Virus record (IMG/VR): IMGVR_UViG_3300030328_001017
Span: 1 to 51,020 of that record
Source: a virus
DNA: 51,020 nt
Strand: one strand, 5' to 3'
Within the stretch, counting starts at the first letter, position 1; every line of letters starts with the position of its first letter. The notes below the pieces were generated by a model. That model was not told the origin of the DNA. It did not search any database and saw only the letters and a list, made by a program, of their open reading frames with translations. This document shows positions 14,840 through 20,180 of this stretch, piece by piece. Both the position numbers and the translations under genes were made by a program.

Positions 14840-15002
14840 ATGGGTGTTAGCTTGTACAGGGACAATTACATACTCAGAAGTTAATCTTGAAATATACTCT
14901 GAGCATAAATACTTATCCCATTGTCACGTTGCTACCACTGAACGTAGCTTTGATTATCCTAAACAACAATGTTTTTGTGTAGAAAGACGAGATGATGCAT
15001 AG
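14820..15002 (+). CDS. Small possibly exported protein, 60 aa
   Basis: MNPLIFKWVLACTGTITYSE: a short hydrophobic N-terminus ending VLAC, which resembles a lipobox (L-A-C), then a Cys-rich soluble part (HCHV, QQCFCVE). GGAGAGG lies 9 nt before the ATG. A lipoprotein made early could act in superinfection exclusion. Tentative, because the hydrophobic stretch is short. Confidence 0.5.
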   Translation: MNPLIFKWVLACTGTITYSEVNLEIYSEHKYLSHCHVATTERSFDYPKQQCFCVERRDDA

Positions 15003-15129
15003 ATATTATGTAGAATTTGAACCTATTTATGAAGGAGAAATATACATATATGTGTATGCATACAGTGAAAAACATGTTCGTGACATATTTAATGACTATG
15101 ATTTAGTCGCTATAAACCAAACAGACTAA
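14995..15129 (+). CDS. Hypothetical early protein, 44 aa
   Basis: MHRYYVEFEPIYEGEIYIYV: strongly beta, Tyr-rich, acidic. Overlaps the end of the previous gene by 8 nt. Confidence 0.5.
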   Translation: MHRYYVEFEPIYEGEIYIYVYAYSEKHVRDIFNDYDLVAINQTD

Positions 15130-15139
15130 GGGGGTATTA

Positions 15140-15364
15140 ATGACACTTAAACGTATCCATATCAACCAGCATGTTATCAAAGCCAATGCAAAATCTGGTG
15201 ATCGTAACCCTGTAATCACTGTCAAAACCAGTAAGTCTAACGAGTATGCACACGCTGTTCATATCATGGGCGGTAGTACAGTCGTATACAGTCCTGACAA
15301 ACCACTATCATGTGGTGCTAAAGTCTGGATAGAAACTAATGCAGAGGTAGTATTGGAGCAATAA
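15140..15364 (+). CDS. Hypothetical early protein, 74 aa
   Basis: MTLKRIHINQHVIKANAKSG, then a beta-rich part (VHIMGGSTVVYSPDKPLSCG, VWIETNAEVVLE). AAGGGGG lies upstream. Near-neutral and Gly/Val-rich, unlike its acidic neighbours. I have seen similar short proteins in marine phages without a function. Confidence 0.6.
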   Translation: MTLKRIHINQHVIKANAKSGDRNPVITVKTSKSNEYAHAVHIMGGSTVVYSPDKPLSCGAKVWIETNAEVVLEQ

Positions 15365-15367
15365 AAC

Positions 15368-15565
15368 ATGACTGATACAGCACAAAACTGGTATGCCTTT
15401 GATACACATGGGCGTTGCATGAAGCTAGGTAATTTTGGTGATTTTGATGCTGCCTTTAAATGTGCAGAAGAAACACTATATGATGATTGGATGTTTTTAA
15501 TGTCAGCTAATGAGTTCCTAGAAATAGCTGATATAATAAGAAAAGATCAGAAGGACATAACATAA
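15368..15565 (+). CDS. Hypothetical early protein, 65 aa
   Basis: MTDTAQNWYAFDTHGRCMKL, an acidic alpha/beta mini-protein (GNFGDFDAAFKCAEET). Starts 3 nt after the previous stop; its stop overlaps the next ATG. Confidence 0.55.
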   Translation: MTDTAQNWYAFDTHGRCMKLGNFGDFDAAFKCAEETLYDDWMFLMSANEFLEIADIIRKDQKDIT

Positions 15566-15726
15566 TGATTGAAGTTATTCTTTTAATAACAATTATGACA
15601 TATGGTATGTTATGGTTAATGAAAAGTGTTACTTATGGTGAACCACCCTTTCTTGTAAAACATAAAGAAATTGTAACAATACTTTTTGTGACCATGTTCA
15701 TATTACTAATAGAAAGTTTTAAATAA
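15565..15726 (+). CDS. Two-helix membrane micro-protein, 53 aa
   Basis: MIEVILLITIMTYGMLWLMK, a polar linker (TYGEPPFLVKHKE) and a second helix (IVTILFVTMFILLIES). Topology like a small holin or membrane inhibitor, but it lies among early genes rather than a lysis cassette. Confidence 0.5.
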   Translation: MIEVILLITIMTYGMLWLMKSVTYGEPPFLVKHKEIVTILFVTMFILLIESFK

Positions 15727-16047
15727 ATGGCTTATATACATGAAATATACTTCCCATGTAGCGTGGGTAGGAAAAACTTTGAAGATGCTAAAGCACTTCT
15801 TACAAATATTCATGGTGGTTGTACTGCCTATAATGGTGTTGGACACTGGCAAAACGAAGGTGAAAACACTGATGGTACTAAAAACTATGTACAATTACGT
15901 GAAGAAGTATGGATCATTCGTGTTGTATCTGAAGATGCCACATTCTCTGGTCTTAATCTAATCGAAGCTGAACTGTTCAAAGCCAATGAAAAATGTGTAA
16001 TGTCAACCAGCCAAGAAATAGCAGTTAGGTTTAACTACAATGACTGA
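15727..16047 (+). CDS. Hypothetical early protein, 106 aa
   Basis: MAYIHEIYFPCSVGRKNFED, then a region NIHGGCTAYNGVGHW and EEVWIIRVVSED. This strand-helix-strand pattern resembles the DUF3574-type ferredoxin-like fold, but I am not sure. Directly abuts the previous stop. Confidence 0.55.
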   Translation: MAYIHEIYFPCSVGRKNFEDAKALLTNIHGGCTAYNGVGHWQNEGENTDGTKNYVQLREEVWIIRVVSEDATFSGLNLIEAELFKANEKCVMSTSQEIAVRFNYND

Positions 16048-16228
16048 TCGTTATTTATACAATTTCAAAGACGGAGTAGTTGATGGTTTGATACATGGTA
16101 CTCAAAACGAAAAATACCCCAAGCCAGATGGATACAAACATGGATATGATTTTGGATTAACTCTATGGAATGAACTTGAAGAGTTAAAAGAAAAGGAACA
16201 TTGCTATGACAATGCTAGTATTTTATAA
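16040..16228 (+). CDS. Hypothetical early protein, 62 aa
   Basis: MTDRYLYNFKDGVVDGLIHG; contains YKHGYDFGLTLWNELEELKE, which recalls small phage proteins with a GYxxG-type helix. Overlaps both neighbours. Confidence 0.55.
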   Translation: MTDRYLYNFKDGVVDGLIHGTQNEKYPKPDGYKHGYDFGLTLWNELEELKEKEHCYDNASIL

Positions 16229-16418
16229 AACCAAAAAGCAACTTAAAGAATCTATTGGGCAACCTCTAAAATACCAAGAGACAAGTATGTTTGGAAACGA
16301 ATATAAAAGTGATGGATCATTCACAGTTGCACACCGACCTGCTATTGTAGGAAATGGTGGACGAGAGTTCTTTGCTAATGTAACTATGGAAAATAATCTT
16401 ATTAAGAGTGTTTCATAA
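16206..16418 (+). CDS. Hypothetical early protein, 70 aa
   Basis: MTMLVFYKTKKQLKESIGQP then strands (GSFTVAHRPAIVGNGGREFF). A basic N-terminus and beta C-terminus. Overlaps the previous gene by 23 nt. Confidence 0.5.
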   Translation: MTMLVFYKTKKQLKESIGQPLKYQETSMFGNEYKSDGSFTVAHRPAIVGNGGREFFANVTMENNLIKSVS

Positions 16419-16636
16419 TGCTTGATAAATATGTATACAAACGTAAAGATGGTGGAGAAACTTGGTGCTATGGTACTATCAAATGGGATAGTAATTTCTC
16501 AGTTGTATGTGAAAACGAATACAACGATGGTATCTGGACTGGTGATTCAGGATTCGAACCAGAAAACTGGGATCAAGTGTGTGAATACCTAGAAGAATAC
16601 TATGATCCACAAATAGAACAATTGGAGACTTGTTAA
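16418..16636 (+). CDS. Hypothetical early protein, 72 aa
   Basis: MLDKYVYKRKDGGETWCYGT; Trp/Tyr-rich, acidic. Coupled at both ends by overlapping stop/start codons (TAATG). Confidence 0.55.
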   Translation: MLDKYVYKRKDGGETWCYGTIKWDSNFSVVCENEYNDGIWTGDSGFEPENWDQVCEYLEEYYDPQIEQLETC

Positions 16637-16713
16637 TGAATATTGATATTGATAAAATGATTGCCACTATCGGATGGGTACATGTAATTGTTGGTGTTTG
16701 GTTTATAGTCTAA
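16636..16713 (+). CDS. Membrane micro-protein, 25 aa
   Basis: MNIDIDKMIATIGWVHVIVG then VWFIV. One possible helix. Kept because it is exactly joined to both neighbours by TAATG overlaps. Confidence 0.35.
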   Translation: MNIDIDKMIATIGWVHVIVGVWFIV

Positions 16714-16910
16714 TGGATAACTACACAGCAGTTGGTATCGCTGAAGGATTTATAGAATCAGAAAATGATGACCAACAAATACAAGCTTGGCAACATCTAA
16801 TTAACACTGGACTCGCTTGGCAATTGCAAGGGTTCTTTGGTAGAACAGCAATGAGTCTGATTAAAGATGGAGTATGTTATGACCAGAATCAGAGTAGACC
16901 TAGTATATGA
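16713..16910 (+). CDS. Conserved small phage protein, 65 aa
   Basis: MDNYTAVGIAEGFIESENDD, with the phrase INTGLAWQLQGFFGRTA that I recognise as recurring in small proteins of many unrelated phages, without known function. Start chosen at 16713 by TAATG coupling. Overlaps the next gene by 32 nt. Confidence 0.65.
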   Translation: MDNYTAVGIAEGFIESENDDQQIQAWQHLINTGLAWQLQGFFGRTAMSLIKDGVCYDQNQSRPSI

Positions 16911-17106
16911 CACCTATGGTACAGTATATGTAGACCTACCAGAAGGGGTAGACCCAGATAGTATATCACATATAGATGTAAAATGGGCTAATGGTGAAAT
17001 AACTCTAGATGACGATACAGTAATACCATTTGACGCTGAATGTGATGATTGGGAAACTGATTACAAATACCCTTCTGAAATATCATTTGAGGTTGATGAT
17101 GACTAA
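16879..17106 (+). CDS. Hypothetical acidic protein, 75 aa
   Basis: Start at 16879 (MTRIRVDLVYDTYGTVYVDL) with GGAG 7 nt upstream. Beta-rich and strongly acidic at the end (DDWETDYKYPSEISFEVDDD). Confidence 0.55.
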   Translation: MTRIRVDLVYDTYGTVYVDLPEGVDPDSISHIDVKWANGEITLDDDTVIPFDAECDDWETDYKYPSEISFEVDDD

Positions 17107-17257
17107 ACAAGACTTTGAGTTATTTGCTAAGTTCGCTGTAGATTACTCTCTACCCGATAAAGCTATCACAGAATTACTAGAGTTATTCAAAAAACGTAAT
17201 GACCGATTCTGTTCACAAATGTGGTGGTCTCGTTACAACAAACTAAAGGCTATGTAA
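17099..17257 (+). CDS. Hypothetical helical protein, 52 aa
   Basis: MTKQDFELFAKFAVDYSLPD then LLELFKKRNDRF. Two helices with a basic end. Overlaps both neighbours. Confidence 0.5.
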   Translation: MTKQDFELFAKFAVDYSLPDKAITELLELFKKRNDRFCSQMWWSRYNKLKAM

Positions 17258-17484
17258 TGGGCAAAATGAAAGAAATCGCTATCTCAATAGAAGAAATGGT
17301 AGAACAAGAAGTATACAACGAATGGTGCATGGTAGATAATTATATTGAAGAATCAAAACAATATATCACAGTACATGTAAAAGACCTTGTAAACTTTGAA
17401 TTACAAAAACTCGGATTATCCATGTCACAAACAGAAATACAGAGCATGGTAGAAAATTCAATCAATAACATATATGAGGTATAA
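17257..17484 (+). CDS. Hypothetical acidic helical protein, 75 aa
   Basis: Start at 17257 by TAATG coupling, giving MGKMKEIAISIEEMVEQEVY. Mostly amphipathic helix, Glu/Met/Asn-rich. Confidence 0.55.
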   Translation: MGKMKEIAISIEEMVEQEVYNEWCMVDNYIEESKQYITVHVKDLVNFELQKLGLSMSQTEIQSMVENSINNIYEV

Positions 17485-17485
17485 A

Positions 17486-17710
17486 ATGAAGATATCATTT
17501 GATGTATATACAAGACACCTAGATAAGGCTGCAGAAGCATATACTAAATTAGATGCTGTTTGTGGTGAAAGCCTTAGGTTAGGTAAAGGTAAACGGTATA
17601 ATTCAGACCTAGTTCATTACAATGTCTATGGTTCTATAGATACAGAAAATGTCTCAGTCCTACACGATGCTTTCAAAGATGGATTTGTAGACGATAGTGA
17701 TGATGTGTAA
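17486..17710 (+). CDS. Hypothetical early protein, 74 aa
   Basis: Start at 17486 (MKISFDVYTRHLDKAAEAYT), preceded by GAGGT. Ends in an acidic tail (FVDDSDDV) whose stop overlaps the next ATG. Confidence 0.55.
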   Translation: MKISFDVYTRHLDKAAEAYTKLDAVCGESLRLGKGKRYNSDLVHYNVYGSIDTENVSVLHDAFKDGFVDDSDDV

Positions 17711-17880
17711 TGGCAGTAGCTTTTACCAGTATAGAAGACGTATACTCTGAAGCCGATGGTAAAGTTGCCATTGACTTTGGAGGGCAAGAGGTACTTCTTA
17801 CACAAGAAGAAGCCAATCATTTATATATAGATCTAGGCTATGTTCTACAAGAACTAGATGGACAATTTAACATTCAATAG
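17710..17880 (+). CDS. Hypothetical early protein, 56 aa
   Basis: MAVAFTSIEDVYSEADGKVA then DFGGQEVLLTQEEANHLYID. Acidic. TAATG overlap with the previous gene. Confidence 0.55.
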   Translation: MAVAFTSIEDVYSEADGKVAIDFGGQEVLLTQEEANHLYIDLGYVLQELDGQFNIQ

Positions 17881-17893
17881 AAAGTTTTGTATT

Positions 17894-18094
17894 ATGCAAA
17901 AAACAATCGTAGCTAAAATTATCGTTAACCCAATTGGTCGGCAGAATCTACAGTTTCGTAGAACCACTGACCAGTATGGCCCCAAAGGTTCATTCTCAAG
18001 CAACCAAGGATACTTATCTGTATCTAGGTTAGCTGCAGGTAGCCCAAACGGTACTGGTGGTAACTTCTGTAGCCGTCCTAAGGCACACGTATAA
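17894..18094 (+). CDS. Hypothetical basic protein, 66 aa, last gene of the micro-gene cluster
   Basis: Start at 17894 (MQKTIVAKIIVNPIGRQNLQ); an upstream in-frame ATG at 17858 lies in the previous gene. Basic, Gly/Ser/Pro-rich (GPKGSFSSNQGYLSVS, GSPNGTGGNFCSRPK), unlike the acidic proteins before it. Followed directly by a terminator. Confidence 0.55.
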   Translation: MQKTIVAKIIVNPIGRQNLQFRRTTDQYGPKGSFSSNQGYLSVSRLAAGSPNGTGGNFCSRPKAHV

Positions 18095-18103
18095 TAACCA
18101 AAA

Positions 18104-18145
18104 ATCCCCCTGGAACACACTAAGGTGCTCTAGGGGGATCTTTCA
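18104..18145 (+). terminator. Terminator closing the micro-gene operon
   Basis: 8-bp stem ATCCCCCT (18104-18111) with AGGGGGAT (18132-18139), extended inside by GGA/TCT and CAC/GTG pairs, then CTTT. Further T-rich stretches follow (18150-18175). Confidence 0.75.
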
Positions 18146-18270
18146 TTAACTTTTTTAATACTTTTAGATTTTTTATGATAACCGACAAAGCGCAATAGGC
18201 ATCTTTTCGGGCTTTTTTTCGAATAACCGACAACATGCATTTGGTGTTTTGCGGTGGTCGGCCTAAATAT
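18146..18270. other. Short intergenic region with ACCGACAA repeats
   Basis: Carries AACCGACAAAGCG (18180-18192), a 13-mer also found at 12947-12959, and ACCGACAA again at about 18226. CCGAC and GTCGG (18228-18261) could form a long hairpin after the TerS gene. Confidence 0.5.
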
Positions 18271-18675
18271 CTAATGTCTCTGTGCATCTGTGTTTACACT
18301 CGCTTGATCTAAAAGTTCTTCTAGTTCAGCATCTGTTAAATCTTCAGCTTGTATTTCGACATTTGTTTGGTCAACCCTTGCAAGTTTAGGTGCTTCAAAC
18401 TCTGCTAGAGTCTTAGCAATATCTAATGCTTGATCTGTATCGTCCTTTTCTAATGCCTTAAACATCATTATCTTAAGAACATCTACAGAAGTCATATCAT
18501 TAACATCTAATATATCGTTTTTATATAAACGCCATTCAGCCATAGACATTTTAACAGCATCTCTAGCTTCTTTATTAGCCTTTCGTGTAGCAACGCCCTT
18601 CTTTTGGGCTTCTCTGGCTGATTCAGTTGTCCAAGAACCATTAAGATTCTTTAGACTTTTTGGGTTAAAAGGCAT
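18271..18675 (-). CDS. Terminase small subunit-like DNA-binding protein
   Basis: 134 residues from the ATG at 18675 (MPFNPKSLKNLNGSWTTESA), which has GGAGAG at workable spacing; two more in-frame ATGs (18678, 18687) lie too close to it. The N-terminal basic helix region (REAQKKGVATRKANKEARDA) and the acidic end with FEAPKLARVDQTNVE, then LTDAELEELLDQ, are what I remember of small terminase subunits in marine podoviruses. TerS recognises the DNA and regulates TerL. It lies alone on the minus strand inside the early region, 9 kb from TerL, with its own 16-mer promoter-like repeat 21 nt upstream. Confidence 0.6.
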   Translation of the reverse strand: MPFNPKSLKNLNGSWTTESAREAQKKGVATRKANKEARDAVKMSMAEWRLYKNDILDVNDMTSVDVLKIMMFKALEKDDTDQALDIAKTLAEFEAPKLARVDQTNVEIQAEDLTDAELEELLDQASVNTDAQRH

Positions 18676-18695
18676 CATTCTCTCCATAAAATTTC

Positions 18696-18711
18696 TATAT
18701 ACCCCTTATAG
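18696..18711 (-). promoter_or_regulatory. 16-mer repeat copy 4, candidate promoter of the TerS-like gene
   Basis: A perfect copy reading leftwards, ending 21 nt before the ATG at 18675. If transcription starts at the AGGGG, the leader would be about 30 nt and contain just the ribosome site. Confidence 0.7.
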
Positions 18712-18723
18712 GAATACTCTTAT

Positions 18724-18742
18724 GACGAGAACAAGTCTCGTC
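18724..18742. other. Inverted repeat between divergent promoters
   Basis: GACGAG (18724-18729) and CTCGTC (18737-18742) around AACAAGT, midway between repeat copies 4 and 5. A symmetric position suggests a protein site or an insulating hairpin. Confidence 0.5.
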
Positions 18743-18760
18743 TGCAATAAGGAATTAACT

Positions 18761-18776
18761 CTATAAGGGGTATATA
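18761..18776 (+). promoter_or_regulatory. 16-mer repeat copy 5, candidate promoter of the replication operon
   Basis: A perfect copy reading rightwards. AGGAG follows at once (18776-18780) and the mazG ATG is at 18786, so an RNA starting at the AGGGG would have a leader of only about 20 nt. This tight spacing, mirrored by copy 4, is the best evidence that the repeat is a promoter. Confidence 0.72.
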
Positions 18777-18785
18777 GGAGAAAAC

Positions 18786-19121
18786 ATGGAATTATCAGAA
18801 TATCAAAAGCAGTCTGTTACTACAGCAGTCTATCCAAAAGAACATGCACTTCCGTATCTGGCATTGGGGCTGGCAGGAGAGGCAGCAGAAGTCGCAAACA
18901 AAGTGAAGAAGATTCTTCGCGGAGATTATGACGATGACCCAGAAAAAGCAGAAGAAGCCTTATACAATATATCTATGGAACTTGGCGATACTCTTTGGTA
19001 TATCGCTGTCCTTGCCTCAGAGTTGGATACTGACCTTAATACTATTGCTAATTCTAATATGGCTAAACTAGCTGCAAGGAAAAAACTAAACACATTGAAA
19101 GGATCGGGAGATGACCGATAA
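18786..19121 (+). CDS. mazG: MazG-like nucleotide pyrophosphohydrolase
   Basis: 111 residues with the all-alpha NTP pyrophosphohydrolase signature: GLAGEAAEVANKVKKI (first ExxE pair) and MELGDTLWYIAVLASEL (ExxD pair), the metal-binding E-x2-E...E-x2-D arrangement of MazG/dUTPase-2 enzymes. They split (d)NTPs to NMP plus pyrophosphate. In marine phages MazG has been linked to ppGpp control, though cyanophage MazG was found to prefer dNTPs. First gene of the replication operon, with an ideal AGGAG site. It overlaps the next gene, also a nucleotide-pool enzyme, by 11 nt. Confidence 0.88.
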   Translation: MELSEYQKQSVTTAVYPKEHALPYLALGLAGEAAEVANKVKKILRGDYDDDPEKAEEALYNISMELGDTLWYIAVLASELDTDLNTIANSNMAKLAARKKLNTLKGSGDDR

Positions 19122-19524
19122 CGAAAGACATGAAGCATACATGAAAAGACTCAAAGAAGAACAAGATCATAATGGTAAGATGATTATGTGGGATATGCAT
19201 GATCATACAACAAAAGAACAGGCTAGACAAAACAGAAAGAAAAACACTGTTCTCCCTACCAATGCTAAAGAACGTAAAGCTATTCCAATATATACAGGTT
19301 TTATAAATTATTTCCCTGATGCTATTGCAGCTGTTGCTAAAATATCATTACAAGGTGGTATCCAGCATGGTCAAACACCAGAAACACTCTTCTGGGATAG
19401 GTCTAAATCTGGAGATGAACTTGATGCATTAATGCGGCACTTAGTTGACGGAGATTGGGAACAGGTAGCTTGGAGAGCAATGGCAAACCTTCAAAAACAA
19501 ATCGAAAGGTCTAAAGATGATTGA
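19111..19524 (+). CDS. dATP/dGTP diphosphohydrolase-like protein
   Basis: 137 residues. The core reads ERKAIPIYTGFINYFPDAIA, then HGQTPETLFWDRSKSGDELDALMRHLVDG and VAWRAMANLQKQIE. This is the pattern I recall for the 'dATP/dGTP diphosphohydrolase, N-terminal' family (MazG-related, used by several phages and by MazZ-type enzymes of Z-genome phages). It would remove host dNTPs or bias the pool. No purZ homologue is seen in the window, so base replacement (2-aminoadenine) is not indicated. The first about 45 residues are a charged linker. Confidence 0.65.
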   Translation: MTDNERHEAYMKRLKEEQDHNGKMIMWDMHDHTTKEQARQNRKKNTVLPTNAKERKAIPIYTGFINYFPDAIAAVAKISLQGGIQHGQTPETLFWDRSKSGDELDALMRHLVDGDWEQVAWRAMANLQKQIERSKDD

Positions 19525-19732
19525 AAAATATAATGAAGATGATATCGTAGAAGCTATTAAAGATATGTTACACTCTTGGCCTACTGAATCTGTATACGAT
19601 TATGCATATGAATGTTTATATGATGACTACATGGACAGATCTAAACCTATAAGTAATATTGATTTACTTATGGAAAAATGGGGTCCAAAAGAACACAAAA
19701 TTGTAGACAATGAGGGGTACTTTGGAGCATGA
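19517..19732 (+). CDS. Hypothetical acidic protein, 71 aa
   Basis: MIEKYNEDDIVEAIKDMLHS, acidic and Tyr-rich (YDYAYECLYDDYMDRS). Overlaps both neighbours by a few bases. Confidence 0.55.
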   Translation: MIEKYNEDDIVEAIKDMLHSWPTESVYDYAYECLYDDYMDRSKPISNIDLLMEKWGPKEHKIVDNEGYFGA

Positions 19733-19878
19733 GATCAGACAGAAGTAAAAAAGATCACATAACCGACAAACCATTTAAAAAAATCATATGCGACATTTGC
19801 GGAAAAGAGTTTTCAATTATGAGTATTGATTCAAAGTACACTATTTGTCCTAAATGCGACATGCAGAAAGCAAACTAA
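19729..19878 (+). CDS. C4 zinc-ribbon micro-protein, 49 aa
   Basis: MRSDRSKKDHITDKPFKKII followed by CDICGKEF and CPKCD: two CxxC knuckles 20 residues apart, a classic zinc ribbon. Basic N-terminus. The start overlaps the previous stop (ATGA) and the stop overlaps the HNH gene start. A nucleic-acid-binding or transcription-modulating role is plausible but unproven. Confidence 0.65.
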   Translation: MRSDRSKKDHITDKPFKKIICDICGKEFSIMSIDSKYTICPKCDMQKAN

Positions 19879-20180
19879 TGGATGTAGAACTTAGTAAACA
19901 AGCAAGAAAAATGAAAAGGCGTAGAGAAATACTCGACAGGTATAAAATATCTAAAGGATGTATGGATTGTGGGTATAACGATAACCCTTACGCTCTTCAA
20001 TGGGATCACAGAGATCCCGCAGATAAAATATTTACACCTCATAGGATGGTGTCTTATAACATTAAGAACATCTTTAAAGAGGCTCGTAAGTGCGACATAC
20101 GTTGCGCTAATTGTCACACAATCAGGTCAGTGAGAGAAAAACACTACCTAGAAAGAAAAGCATATGAAACTGGTATATGA
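19878..20180 (+). CDS. HNH endonuclease-like protein
   Basis: 100 residues. Contains CMDCGYND, then ALQWDHRDPADK and finally CDIRCANCHTIRS: the two CxxC pairs of the structural zinc and the D-H ... N-x-x-H core of phage HNH nucleases. The start is fixed by TAATG coupling at 19878. It sits just before the DNA polymerase gene, where T7-like phages often carry HNH enzymes, either homing or recombination-related. No second-site target is visible here. Confidence 0.75.
   Translation: MDVELSKQARKMKRRREILDRYKISKGCMDCGYNDNPYALQWDHRDPADKIFTPHRMVSYNIKNIFKEARKCDIRCANCHTIRSVREKHYLERKAYETGI

Noticed and set aside
16540-16570. tRNA T-arm-like GATTCGAACC
   Set aside because: It is inside a well-supported gene (16418-16636) and no acceptor, D or anticodon arm surrounds it. 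No other tRNA signature was found.
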